Shown in pieces: positions 21,593 through 32,510 of a stretch of 64,000 nt of DNA. The translations under genes and the position numbers were made by a program. Source of the DNA: Septoria linicola (lineage: Eukaryota; Ascomycota; Dothideomycetes; Mycosphaerellales; Mycosphaerellaceae); NCBI GenBank assembly GCA_024114885.1, contig CP099429.1, positions 930,001-994,000 on the forward strand, given 5' to 3'. The first letter of the stretch is position 1. Each line of letters starts with the position of its first letter. Under the pieces are notes generated by a model that saw nothing but the letters and a program-made list of their open reading frames with translations, made no database searches and was not told the DNA's origin.

Positions 21593-22181
21593 GCCGCGGT
21601 GATGATAACATAGAGGTTCTGGTTGCGTCTACTAAAGGTTGAAAGATAGGAGGAACCTTGCGCCACAATGTGGCTGAAGCTTGTGCTACCAAATGACCTC
21701 GTCTATGGCACCAGATGTGTTTGGGCCGTCAACAGGAAGCACAGCAGGCACAGATGCTTCAGGAAGTCGTCCAGTCCCAATTCGTTTCAGATCATCCGAA
21801 TGGGCAGCAGAACCGCACGGGAAGAGCACTAGAACTCGAAGTACTTGCGTCCAATCTGTTCGGGATCTACAACGACTTCAGTACCACAACCGTAGTACTT
21901 CAGTCGTCTCCGTACTAGTACTGTTGTTTCTATCTTAGCATCACTCCAGAAACGCCATCGCTATGCGTACAACGAGTCCACACCTCGGAAACGCTCTGGT
22001 TTGTCCTTTCCAACTGGGTATCATGTCTCAATACTGCTCTCCAAGTTCGTTCCCTCCAACCGCGAGCCAGTCCTGGCACACGATCGATGCATCACATCTT
22101 GAGATCCTACCCCAGCCCACTGAACCTTCGTGCATCGCCATGATCGAGATAGCACGGGTTCGAAGATGCAACAAAGTCATT
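21593..22181. other. Region between phosphotransferase remnant and GH47 gene
   Basis: No supported gene. A minus-strand frame near 21850-21930 reads KYYGCGTEVVVDPEQIG before a stop and may belong to the decayed gene downstream. A plus-strand frame (21715-21918) has a Gln-rich stretch but no supported structure. Confidence 0.35.
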
Positions 22182-25100
22182 CTAGACCTTCGGACCCTGC
22201 GGCCGCCTAAAGAAATGTGCTTCCGTGTTCAGCACCCACTCGTCGAGACTCCAAGCTTCCTCCTCATCGAAGAGCAAATAAAAGTACTTCAGGGTCTCCG
22301 CGATCCAGAAACTTTCCATACCATCCAAGTGTTCGGGATTAGTCTTGGAGATGTCGTCGATAGCCGAGTGACCAAATTCTACTCGCGTATATCTCTCCAC
22401 AGCCTTGAACATCTCCCATCCTGCGTCTCTCCAATGCTGCTCGCCAGTGATGCGGTACATGTAGAAGACAGACTCGATAGCCTCCGGGCGGAGGATGTAT
22501 TTTCTGCTATCGTAGCGGGCAAACCCGGGTGGTAGACGCTCGTCCTCGATCTTCTGCTGAACGTATTCTTCGTGTGTAGGAGGTGGAGCAGGGGTGTACA
22601 CTGGAGCTTGCACAGCATACGGATCTTCATATGGGTCATCGTCGTCCTGTGCTGATGGTGGGTATACTGGCACCGGAGGAGCCACAAGCGGACCATCTTC
22701 CGTATCATCAGCAAAAGATGATTTCACCAGCGACTCATTTTCTTCCGTCGGGAACGACTTTGTTGGCATCACTTGTGGTTGTGGACTTGCCGGCTCATCA
22801 ATTTGCCGCTTCTGCAGATCACGCAAGCTGCCGCTGTTCAGTAGCTTGGCCAGTTCCTCGGGTGTTGACTTCATAATGGGAGCCTTGGCCTCTTCAGCAG
22901 TGCCAAAGCTGTTGGTATCTTTCAGCTTAGCCAATTCCTCCGGTGTCGACTTGAGCACGCCAGCTTTGGCGCCCTCCACAGTACCGAAGCTGCTAGTATC
23001 TTTCAGCTTCGTCAGTTCCCCACCTTGAGTGTTCACAGTTGGGTGGCCATTGTTGGCATACATCAAGTTCTCGGGCATATGTTTCTTAGGCGGAAGCTTG
23101 CCGGAGTCCGCAAAGTTGGGGCCTCGGGACGGTGCGCCAACACCTTGTCGATATGGTACTGGTGTCGGCGTGGTCCATGTAAGCAGCGCCTGTTCGCCGT
23201 ATGTCTCGATCCAGGTCGCTCGCTGCTCATCTCGATACTGTCTGTACGGGTCCAGCTCCTCATGCCACAGTGTTTCGTTCCATTTGCAGTCGGTCTTGCT
23301 TTTACATGCTGCGGCAACGAAAGACTCTGGCATGATACCTGTGGCAGTCGAGTTGTAAGACCAGATGCATCCATCAGTCAACTTCCGACCAATCTCAACG
23401 TGCTCTGGCATGTTGAAGATCTTGCCGCCCATCGCCAGCATACCTCCAGTGAAGCACGTCAGATGTTCAGCCTTTGGAATGTGTGTCTCATACCACTCTT
23501 CAGTCGTGTAGTTCTTCGAGATCGTGAGCTCACCAGAAATGAGGATGTCCAGATTTTCGGGAGTCATCGGACGGAACATTAGTTTCTCAATCGTAGGTAT
23601 CATGCTGTCCAAGTACATGGTTTTGTACTGTTCCAGGCGACCACCCAGAAGTAGATATTCCTTCGGCAAGTATTCGTACACGCTGTCACTCTGGCCGCCC
23701 ATCGTGAAGGTCTCCATACTATTCATGCTTGGCGATCGCAGTCCTTGTGGCACACACTCGGGTTCTTTGTATTCGCTCACCACCTCGCTCGTTGCCGCAC
23801 TTCCTTCTGAGGCCAATGGCTGAGGCTTCACTGCGTTGACTCGTGGGTCAACAACGTCGGAGCTGTCGTCGCTTTCGTTGTCAACAGCGTCCAATTGACG
23901 TTTCCGAAGCCTGGCGTCCGGTCCTGCTATCGGGTAGGCATCTATCTCAGCAGCAGCCTGCTTCAAGTTCGGCACATCTTCTGACGGGTCTCCGGTGAAT
24001 CCTGCAGCATGTCTACCGATACTATTCAGACCAGCAGCGGCTTGCTTGAGGTTAGGAACATCTTCCGATGGGTCTCCAGTGAAGCCCTCGGCATGTCTGA
24101 TCGTGCTATCTAGTGCCGCTTCTGCCTTTTCGGCCGCGAGCTTGCTCCCCTGTACTGGCTCGCTGCTCATCATATACGAGTCTCCGCCTGGCACAGGAAC
24201 TTGGTTGTAGGACCTGCTGGGCGCAATCGTCACAGGTTTCGCACATCCACTTGCATCGACGGCGATTGGCCACATGCCTGGCAGTCTTGTCTGATTCTGC
24301 CATTCCTCGAACGCATCGGTGATGCGGGCGATCGCATCATAATACTTTGGCTCCTTTGTCAATTGCGACAATCGAGTGAATTCCAAGCTCAAAGTGCCCA
24401 GCTCGGCGAGCACAACTCGAGTGCTCGCTCTATGGCCGTTCTTGGAGAATGCAGGCTTCCAGTAGTAGTATGTCTCTGGCATGCGATTTGGTGTGTCGAA
24501 GGCACTGTACAGAATCTCTGCCAGCTCCACAGCTTTGTCGAGCAGGACTCGATACTTCTGTCCAGATACGTCGTATGCGGCGATAAGACCACCGAGGTAC
24601 CGAATTGTCACTTCGAAAAGTGGAATGTCGTTCCTTGAAGAAGTCGTAAAGTCGATGTATGAAGTTTGATTGACCGCGTCCTCGAACTCACTGACAAGAC
24701 CCATGATCCACAATGTGTCCAGCGAATCGACCAGCGTGGCTCCCCAGCCATTGAAGCTGTTTTTGCCATAGCCAGACACTGGCGCGACTTCGTCAAAGCC
24801 CCACCCAATATCTCTATATCCCTTCCAGGCATGCTTCGTCGCCTCTTTGATCGCCTTCAACCGCTCAGCATCCGCGCCCTTCTTCGCCGACTGGATTCGC
24901 GGGATTGGACTGGGACTTCCTGTCGGCAGCTGGATGGTCGAAGTAACGGGCCAGCTCTCAGGTTGCTTGCTCCAGTGAACTGGCGGCGGTGAGCTGTATG
25001 TTGGTGCCACGTATGGCTCTTGATCTAGCCTGCCCACGCCTGGAACCTCCTCCAAGTATGCGCCGAAGCCAGTGTCCTCATCGTCGCCCACGTATGGTGC

Positions 25101-25511
25101 TTTAGGCGGCAAAGTCGGCAAGGGTGCTTTACCCTCTGCTGCTGGTACTCCTGCTGCCTTAGTTGTTGTAGGTTCGGCGACTGCTTCAGCGGCAGCTTTC
25201 GTGCTCGTCGACGTCGTTTGAGGTAGAAGCTTGGTCTCTGGCTTTGGATCAGGATTCACTACTGGGCCCTCGACGATGGGCTTCACCTCTGGAGGCGTGT
25301 ACACAGCAGCTCGCTCAGGCTCTTTCTGCTGTGCCTTCGGCGGCGTGTATGCATTCGGGTCTTTCTCTGCATTCCTCAATACCGAGCCGCCTCCAATGAT
25401 ACCGGCAGGCAAGTGGTAGCTCGCCGAGTTGCGCTCGTACAGGAAGAAGATGGTGATTATACACGCTGCTATGGCCAGCAGCCGCACGCGTCGGTTGCGT
25501 CCCGGCATCAT
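22182..25511 (-). CDS. GH47 class I alpha-1,2-mannosidase with large insertions
   Basis: Type II membrane glycosidase of the ER/Golgi that trims alpha-1,2-mannose from N-glycans. Single exon of 1109 residues, about twice the usual GH47 length. A short cytoplasmic tail (PGRNRRVRL) and one membrane anchor (about residues 10-25) are followed by a Pro/Thr-rich stem. The catalytic domain starts near residue 229 (YRDIGWGFDEVAPVSG, DSLDTLWIMGL) and includes HLTCFTGGMLAMGG, RPEAIESVFYMYRITG and MESFWIAETLKYFYLLF. It ends with LNTEAH, whose Thr is the calcium ligand in the family. Two insertions interrupt it, about 450-590 and 800-970. Each carries a tandem duplication (HAEGFTGDPSEDVPNLKQ repeated; KLKDTxSFGT repeated) and a Lys-Arg-Gln site (RLRKRQL, LQKRQI). 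Confidence 0.92.
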   Translation of the reverse strand: MMPGRNRRVRLLAIAACIITIFFLYERNSASYHLPAGIIGGGSVLRNAEKDPNAYTPPKAQQKEPERAAVYTPPEVKPIVEGPVVNPDPKPETKLLPQTTSTSTKAAAEAVAEPTTTKAAGVPAAEGKAPLPTLPPKAPYVGDDEDTGFGAYLEEVPGVGRLDQEPYVAPTYSSPPPVHWSKQPESWPVTSTIQLPTGSPSPIPRIQSAKKGADAERLKAIKEATKHAWKGYRDIGWGFDEVAPVSGYGKNSFNGWGATLVDSLDTLWIMGLVSEFEDAVNQTSYIDFTTSSRNDIPLFEVTIRYLGGLIAAYDVSGQKYRVLLDKAVELAEILYSAFDTPNRMPETYYYWKPAFSKNGHRASTRVVLAELGTLSLEFTRLSQLTKEPKYYDAIARITDAFEEWQNQTRLPGMWPIAVDASGCAKPVTIAPSRSYNQVPVPGGDSYMMSSEPVQGSKLAAEKAEAALDSTIRHAEGFTGDPSEDVPNLKQAAAGLNSIGRHAAGFTGDPSEDVPNLKQAAAEIDAYPIAGPDARLRKRQLDAVDNESDDSSDVVDPRVNAVKPQPLASEGSAATSEVVSEYKEPECVPQGLRSPSMNSMETFTMGGQSDSVYEYLPKEYLLLGGRLEQYKTMYLDSMIPTIEKLMFRPMTPENLDILISGELTISKNYTTEEWYETHIPKAEHLTCFTGGMLAMGGKIFNMPEHVEIGRKLTDGCIWSYNSTATGIMPESFVAAACKSKTDCKWNETLWHEELDPYRQYRDEQRATWIETYGEQALLTWTTPTPVPYRQGVGAPSRGPNFADSGKLPPKKHMPENLMYANNGHPTVNTQGGELTKLKDTSSFGTVEGAKAGVLKSTPEELAKLKDTNSFGTAEEAKAPIMKSTPEELAKLLNSGSLRDLQKRQIDEPASPQPQVMPTKSFPTEENESLVKSSFADDTEDGPLVAPPVPVYPPSAQDDDDPYEDPYAVQAPVYTPAPPPTHEEYVQQKIEDERLPPGFARYDSRKYILRPEAIESVFYMYRITGEQHWRDAGWEMFKAVERYTRVEFGHSAIDDISKTNPEHLDGMESFWIAETLKYFYLLFDEEEAWSLDEWVLNTEAHFFRRPQGPKV

Positions 25512-26274
25512 GCTGTTCTATTAAAGCTGCTCTCCTGCTCCTCTCCTACATCAAACTACACTCCCAGCTCTGGTGAGCAGCCCGAACCAGTCGGCGCTGT
25601 CACGGCAATGTCTGTCCTGTCTGCTGCTATGCTACAGCTGTCCACGAGAAAAGGGCGCGGCAAAGGAGAGGATGGTCGCAACGGTCGGACTGTGCACTAT
25701 ACAACACCCAGCACGGCGAAGAAGGGAGATGTAGCAGAAATCGCGCCATCTCGTATACTTGTCCGGCTATCGTGCTTGGCTCTCCCTTCCACCTTCCATC
25801 TTGGCGGGCAAGGAGCGTGTGCTTACTTGCTCCTTCCCAGAAGTCTGAACATTCCAATTCGACCCTGCACTCCACTAGCGCCATCTTGCCATGCGCCATA
25901 CGGCCCATACCGCCTCTGCCGCCGCTGCTACTCTCGAAAAGGATGGTGGACCTACCAGAAGGAGATGCAGTGCGGGGAGACCTCATGATTTTACGTGCTT
26001 GTGCGACATCTTCACTCTAGCAGAATTGATCACACGCGAGAGCCAGCAAACATGTTTGCTTTTGAAGCAGTGGTGGGACAACTTGTGTCATTCAATGAGA
26101 GCGTCAAAGTGAGGCGTGCCTATGTTGAGAGGACAAAATGCTACCCCTAAGTTAGCCGCAATGTCTATAGCGGCAATCCTTGCGCCACACAACCGGAACA
26201 ATTAACGACATTCAGACGCCTAGGAACGAGTCCCTCGTCAACAACAAGTGCGCGAAGGTAGGGGCGAGCTTGGC
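25512..26274. other. Intergenic region upstream of the GH47 gene
   Basis: 763 bp containing the GH47 promoter and the 3' side of the permease gene. Overlapping open frames up to 191 codons (25413-25988, plus) look like chance: no domain, and the frame begins antisense inside the GH47 gene. No RNA gene or repeat recognised. Confidence 0.45.
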
Positions 26275-28033
26275 TCACTGATCAGAGTCTCCCCCTCTCC
26301 CTCTCACATGCACCACAGGTCCTACGTAATTCTTCCTCCCTACAAGCATGAAATAGACTACTGCCACTACCAGAACGATCGCAAATATAGGACTTGCCCA
26401 ATTGAACCCCGCAGCGTCTGGAGCATAAGACTGTGGCCAGAAGCTCCAGAAGAACGCCCACAAACTGTATACCACTGCGAATCCATTGATCGCTGGCCCA
26501 GCTCTACCCAGTGAGAAGCGAGCTTGAGGAAGAGTCTCTGGGTAAGCAAGACGTCGCCAGAGCATGCATCCGATGGAGAGGCAATAGCATTGCAGTAAAG
26601 TCACGGTAAGCAGAGATGTAATGGCGTAGAAAGCCACCGGCGAGCCAATGTAGATCATTGATAGCAATGCGGCGAAGAGGCAGGAGACTTGGGTTGCTAC
26701 CAGTGGAATCTTCTTCTTGGGATGGACTTTTGAGAGATGGTAGCTAAAGGGTAGTCCTTTGTCTCGTGCGAAGGCGTAAAGGTCCCGGCTTACGGCTGCG
26801 AGGTAGACGATATTCGATGCAGTGAGCAGAAAGCATATCAAGGCCAAGATGATCGTAATGCCTGTCACGCTCATGCTTTGGCGTAGTACGTAGATGGCTG
26901 GGTAAGTTGTACTATCGGCTAGTGCTGCTTCGAGATCCGGCATGGCGTAGCAGACGGTGAGGACTCCTGGGAAGAGAATGAGCATGTTGATAACGTAGAC
27001 AGCGAACATGGCTCTGGGAATGGTATATGACGCGTCGCGCACTTCTTCAGACATGTGGGCTGCCTTCACACACAGTCAGCATGAGAAAATCGATCTTTGG
27101 TAGACTGACGTACCGTGTCGATACCACACTGTTGACTGATGCCAGATAATTGTCCCACCAACACAGCAAGTCCGGTACTACTCCATCCTCCAGTGTTCTC
27201 AAAGGTGTTCCAGACCTTCGTATGAGTGGCCTTCGGCGCATTGGCCCAAACTGGCACAAGATAGCCGAAATAGGCTGCAACATGCACAACAAAGACAGCA
27301 ATCTGCCACTTCGGGAGTGCCTTAGAGCCGTAGACATTCACCGTGTACGCAATTAGCATAGCACCAATGGCTAGAAGAGTGCCGTGCCAGGAAGGAAACG
27401 TATAGTTCTCGTTGTTGACCAAGATGATGGTCTGCACGAGCGATCCAACAAGGAAGATGCCCATTGCATTGCCAGCTTGCCAGGCAATAGTCGATGTCCA
27501 GCCAGTCAGGTAGCTGAGGATGCGTTGGTATTTCTCCGGTGCGAACTCTGAAGTCCAGTGATATCTGTTCTTCGCATCAGCATTTGGCGAGAGTGGCAAT
27601 ATGTTTAAGCCTACTGTGCTCCCGCGATAGGTGCGATCGATGCCATCTCCGCCATACTCAGGTAGATCGGTGCAAAGCCTAGGAAGTTCCACAAGGTGCT
27701 GTAGACGAGCCCTGATCGTCCTCCGTTGATCAATCCTGGCGTGAGGAGAAATAGCCCCAGCTCCCATGCCGCTGTGGCGAGTGCAGTAAAGGCTGCGATA
27801 GACAAGAACTTGAAGTGGCGCACGAGCTCCTGATTCTTACCCATGCGCTGCATGTTTGCAGTATCTGCATGAGTGGACTTGGTCCCACTGAGGGTGCCAT
27901 CTCGCGAGCCATCAGAGCATTCGTCGCCATCGAGAGCTACGGTGCCTGGCACTGCGGACTTCACGTCGAACTGAGGTCGGCTCGCGCCAATAACGGTGCC
28001 GGTCATTTTAACTTCACCATAGCTCGTCATCAT
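26275..28033 (-). CDS. APC-superfamily amino acid/GABA/choline permease
   Basis: Multi-pass plasma-membrane transporter of the fungal GABA-permease/choline-transporter group (Uga4/Hnm1-like). The substrate cannot be decided from sequence. Exons 27615-28033, 27114-27564 and 26275-27063, with two 50-nt introns, give 552 residues. Splicing restores the family motifs GAQYHWTSEFAPEKYQ (TM3 region) and GIDTAAHMSEEV (the conserved GxDxAxHMxEE). The cytoplasmic N-terminus, about 75 residues, is hydrophilic. About twelve hydrophobic segments follow, starting at FLSIAAFTALATAAWELGL. The second acceptor is taken as GAAG rather than the nearby GGCAG, because only this keeps the AAHM motif in frame. Confidence 0.9.
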
Positions 28034-28656
28034 TCGATTCGGTCAATGTTCTTGTGCAGTGCGATCACATAGACACAATGAAACGTGCAACATGAGGTCG
28101 AGGTCCGAGGACTGGGTGGCATGCTCAGCTCTTGAGCTGGCCCTTAGTGCCTCATCCCGTGTGCGACCACTAGATATGCAGCTGCACAGGGTGTATATGC
28201 ACAACTTGCGTCTAGATCGCGCATCCTTCAGCCATATAATTCGAACGTGCATGCGGAGAGATAAGGTCCTCCAATGGCATAGCGGTCACTATTGCGCTGA
28301 AACTCGGGTACAATACACTGTATGCATGATTGAAGCAGTGCGAAGACAACTCCTCCGTCAGAGAAATGCTACACCCTGATGAGGAGGATTACATTGGCCT
28401 TTTGAAGAGGTATTAATCTGTAGTTGTAGTACTGGCCCGTCGGTCGTGACTTGTGTGAATAATGTGCTCGGCAGTCCCGCGATCCGCACTTGCCAAGGTC
28501 GTAGTGATACCAAAGATGACAATGGTCGACTGCTTTCGTTGGCTAGTATCGCTGTTCCGTGTTGTTCCACGACAAGATGAGAATCATGGAACAGAAGTAG
28601 CAGACGAGACAAGACTTTGGGAGGGAGATAGAGTTCCGGCCAACCTTCGCTTGGCA
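28034..28656. other. Divergent intergenic region (permease / ung1)
   Basis: No supported gene. Short open frames on both strands only. It contains the promoters of the permease (minus) and the uracil-DNA glycosylase (plus). Confidence 0.45.
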
Positions 28657-28700
28657 ATGACGTCTGCCGATCAGCCGAGGCGAGCTGATCTCGCGTCTCG

Positions 28701-28706
28701 ACGCGT
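28701..28706. promoter_or_regulatory. MCB-like ACGCGT upstream of ung1
   Basis: ACGCGT lies 77 bp upstream of the preferred ung1 start codon. The same hexamer drives G1/S transcription of DNA-replication and repair genes through MBF in other fungi. Its use here is inference, and it would fall inside the coding sequence of the longer isoform. Confidence 0.35.
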
Positions 28707-28782
28707 AGGAATATTGTCTCACATAACATCCAACATTGTACAGCAGCAACATATCACACCAGCCGGATATTACGCGACGAAT

Positions 28783-29789
28783 ATGGCTCTGAAGCGAAAG
28801 GCTGCTGACACGGCACTGGATGCCGTCAAGAAGCCCAAAGCCAATGGCTCCATCATCGCCTTCTTCGGCCAGCCAAAAGTGAATGGACCATCATCGTCCA
28901 CGAATCCATCCCACCCCAGCACATCTACCACTGCACCCGCCACAGTCGACGCCAAATTCGACAAGGAGGCCTGGCTAGCCAAGCTCAGTGATGAGCAGAA
29001 GGGCCTACTAAAGCTCGAAATCGAAACACTCCACGAGAGCTGGCTCGCCGTCCTCAAGGACGAAGTCACCAGCAAGGAATTTCTCGAGCTCAAGAAGTTC
29101 CTCAAGAAAGAAGTCGAATCGGGCAAGAAGGTCTTCCCGCCTTCTGAAGATGTCTACAGCTGGTACACGCACATTCCATACAGTCAGCAATTTGGCTGAA
29201 TTTCTGACCTCTCAATAGGTCACGACATACTCCGCTGCACAGTGTCAAGGCTGTGATTCTCGGTCAGGATCCTTATCATAATATCAACCAAGCACATGGA
29301 CTCTGCTTCTCAGTCAGGCCACCGATTCCGGCTCCTCCGAGCTTGAAGAACATGTACATTGCGCTGAAGAAGGACTATCCCGACTTTACTCCTCCACCAA
29401 AGAACGGCGGTCTGCTCACGCCGTGGGCTGATCGCGGTGTGCTTATGCTCAACACGTGTCTCACAGTGAGAGCACACGAGGCCAACAGTCACTCCAAGAA
29501 GGGATGGGAGGCATTCACGCAAAAAGTCATTGACGAGGTTGCGAAGAGAAGAACTCGAGGTGTGGTCTTCCTCGCATGGGGCAAGCCAGCTCAGGACAGA
29601 TGCAAGAAGATCAATGGCTCGAAGCATCTCGTGCTGAAAAGCGTACATCCAAGTCCGCTTTCAGCGCACAAGGGCTTTTTGGATTGTGGCCACTTCAAGG
29701 CTGCCAATGAGTGGCTAAAGGAGAGATATGGCGAAGATGGCACGATCGATTGGAACCTTGACGTCGAGCCTGACAAGGCAGGCATTTGA
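28783..29789 (+). CDS. ung1: Uracil-DNA glycosylase, family 1 (Ung1)
   Basis: Removes uracil from DNA to start base-excision repair in nucleus and mitochondria. Exons 28783-29162 and 29219-29789 with a 56-nt intron give 316 residues; splicing joins PPSEDVYSW to SRHTPLHSV. Active-site motifs are complete: GQDPYH with the catalytic Asp, LLTPWADRGVLMLN, and HPSPLSAH with the catalytic His. The N-terminus is basic (KRKAAD, KKPKA), followed by SIIAFFGQ, which resembles a PCNA-interacting (PIP) box. An in-frame ATG at 28657 adds 42 residues rich in Arg and Ser, a possible mitochondrial presequence. The shorter start is preferred because MALKRKAAD matches the usual nuclear N-terminus. Confidence 0.92.
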
Positions 29790-30053
29790 GTACACTGGCC
29801 GACTTCGCTGTTGAATCGGTAACCAAACGACTTTTACGAACGTGAAAATGTACCAATAGTGGCTGGGAGAAACTGTACAAAAAGAGCTAAAGAATTCCTT
29901 GTGAGATGTCTAGGCAATGCTCAGATTGTTCTTATGCATGACGTTGTGATCAGAATGGACTGACATCTAGGACATATCATCGACCTCGACACCGCAAGCC
30001 ACTTGTCATGACGGGTCGAGTTGGACACGATGGTCAGACCCGCAGCGCCAGCC

Positions 30054-30660
30054 TCACGACACTCGAAGCCTAACTTTCTGACATCCTTTAATCGGGACCT
30101 CCTCACCCACATCCTTCCCAAACCACAACGTATAGCTCCCCTCCTCAGCACAAGGTGTCGGTACACTCGCACATCCCGGCCCTCCAACCTGCTCGTTACT
30201 ACTCACAATAATCGACGGACAAGCCCAAAAGCCTAGACCTCGTCAGCCAATATACACCTGTTTTAATGCCTATAGACTCACCATCGACGTCGCCCCCAAC
30301 AGCAACTTCTCCATTCCCAGTGATCGAAAACTTTACATTCCCATCACCATCATTATGGCCAGCCGCGTACGTGCTCACTTGCGCCATCTGCGACATAAGG
30401 ACGACTTCGTAGCCGTCGATGAGTAGATTGGAGCTTGTCAGCTGCGCAGTGGACGATGAGTCAAGACTTGAGTGAAGGGCGATGAGACCTCTGCCGGAGC
30501 CTGTGGCGGTGTGCGAAATGGACCATGATGTAAGTCGATCGGTGGCGCTGGTTGCTATGAGCTTGAAAGCTGCGTCGCTTGTGGATTGTTGCGTTGGGAG
30601 GGAGTTGGTGAGCGTGGCGAGGAGGATTTGGAGCAGGAGGGTGGGCATGGGGAAGGGCAT
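30054..30660 (-). CDS. Small secreted protein, PhiA-like cell-wall type
   Basis: Two exons, 30282-30660 and 30054-30238 (43-nt intron, GTGAGT..GACGAG), encode 187 residues. The N-terminus MPFPMPTLLLQILLATLTNS is a signal peptide. The middle reads GRGLIALHSSLD and NVKFSITGNGEVAVGG. Splicing gives DGLGFWACPSIIVSSNEQVG, and the C-terminal part has several Cys (GCASVPTPC, IKGC). The layout, a signal peptide, small beta-rich domain and late cysteines, resembles the PhiA phialide cell-wall protein family. The resemblance is by eye. It could act at the wall or outside the cell. The intron is short but phase and GT/AG fit. Confidence 0.72.
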
Positions 30661-32510
30661 CTTGGGCTAGTGATAGCAGTGATCGGATGAAGGAGGCAAG
30701 CGTTCTGCTGCAGAGGAAAGCTGTATATCGCTTTGTATACTGAAATCTCAGAACTTGCTCACGGCGGTGAGAAGTCATCCTAGGTTGTACCCAGAAACCC
30801 TCATCGTGAGTCGAAAGTCACGTTGATTGAACGAGGTTCTGGCAGTATCGTTCTCACTTCTTACAAGGGCCGTATAGTAGCCGTGCAGTATTGATGGTGA
30901 TGAGAATGGCTCATGTGAGCGACAAGAAGGTTCAACACTCCTGGTCAATCAACCCTGTGCCTTTGAGCAAGTATGAGTGACGGTCGGTTAAGAAACACGT
31001 TGTCTGCGACAGATGGTCTCGATCATGCCGACGGTCTCTTTGTCGCGACTGGGCGGTTGAGAGCGCAGAGTGCAGGTGACCAAGAGGGAGTGTCTGCATC
31101 TTCCTGGCTAAGTACAAGATCTGGGCAATTCGAATCATGTCAATTCTAGACCTCAAAACTGAATCGATGCCGTCTCAACAATGTAAGTAATACCATAAAG
31201 CTGTGCTGAGTCGATAGATGCCATTGATTCCCTGCTTCAGCTCGTTGTCACCTCATCATCGTCGTCCCAGAAATAAGTTTAGTCAAGCCTAAGCTCGAAA
31301 CAGAAGCCAGTGGTATGCTTGGCAGTCCTTCAGCTCAGCTGCGAAAACTTATGCGGTGGTATCGGGTGCGTCGTTCAAAAGGAGCTTATGCCCTCTGTCA
31401 GCCATTTCCTTCTTACGTATGTGACACATTAGTCTCTATGGCATAAAGACCATGCCGGGCTCAGAAGACGGCTCGCAAACTGTGCTAACTAGTCCGTGAG
31501 CTGCCAAATGGTAGGCAGTGAAAGGACATGCTACCAGCGCCAGCTTATCGTGTGGCTCACCGGCCGCCTATCTTTCTGACGGCGGCGACTGTCGCCGGAG
31601 GTAGGTATGTCCATAGCCTTGGACGACCGAGAACGAAAGGTGTCAGATGTCTCACCAACAGCTCGCAACTATGTCATCGAGTGTGGAGATGTCTCGCCTC
31701 GTCGCATTCCGGCATTCCAGACCTGTCGTATCGACAACGAAGGACATCTTCACTAGTTCTGCTTGATAGCAGTGCAGTGTTCTCGATGCTCTGCTAGACA
31801 GCAGCCTCAAATTTGCTTCACTTGTGCATTCGTGCGGCCGAGGAAGAAAGAGTTTGGTCGTGCTCAAGCAGGCACTTAACCTTAATGCCTGCATTTTCTC
31901 GAAACGGCAACTTCGACCGTACTAGCGCAAAACATCGCGACCTCCGACGCGTCGCGCAGCCTCATCCTTCAGATCTCAATCTCACACACCACGCGATCAG
32001 CACGCAATGCGGGACACTCACACATTATGATAGCTACTGACAGCTACCTACCACACACTCATACACTGTGTACTAGTCTCGCGATATCCAATCCTGCCAT
32101 TGCCAGGTACGTTGGCTGTCTGACCAGGATCTTCACGCGTCGCGTCACGCACCTCTTCAAACCAGCAGAAAAGGTTTTCCTCTCTTCTCTCAGCTTTCAG
32201 CTCATGTCATGTAATGCAGAAAATTCACAACGCGCCCGTGCACCAGCAATGGATCCCATTGCTTCTTCATCTCATGCTCGCAAAGGACAGACAGTGGGTA
32301 TATTGTTGTCCGTCCGGAATTCGCCAATCCAACAAAGCAAATTATGTCGCATCCGTAAAAAGAGCAAAGTCGCTCTCGCTGCAAATTGTTGCAACTGGCA
32401 TGTGCAATTTTGCCATAGACTTGATCGTCTAGTCGTGCCTTTCAGCACCATCGTGAATCATATCGTGGCAGGGTCGTGAAGTCTGACATAAGAAAGTCGC
32501 AAGTTAAAAA
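30661..32510. other. 1.85-kb intergenic region
   Basis: No supported gene on either strand. The open frames present (for example 31528-31797 and 32027-32479, plus) lack domains and splice logic. ACGCGT-type hexamers occur near 31949 and 32137. The right end is the 3' flank of the Whi5/Nrm1-like gene. Confidence 0.45.
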
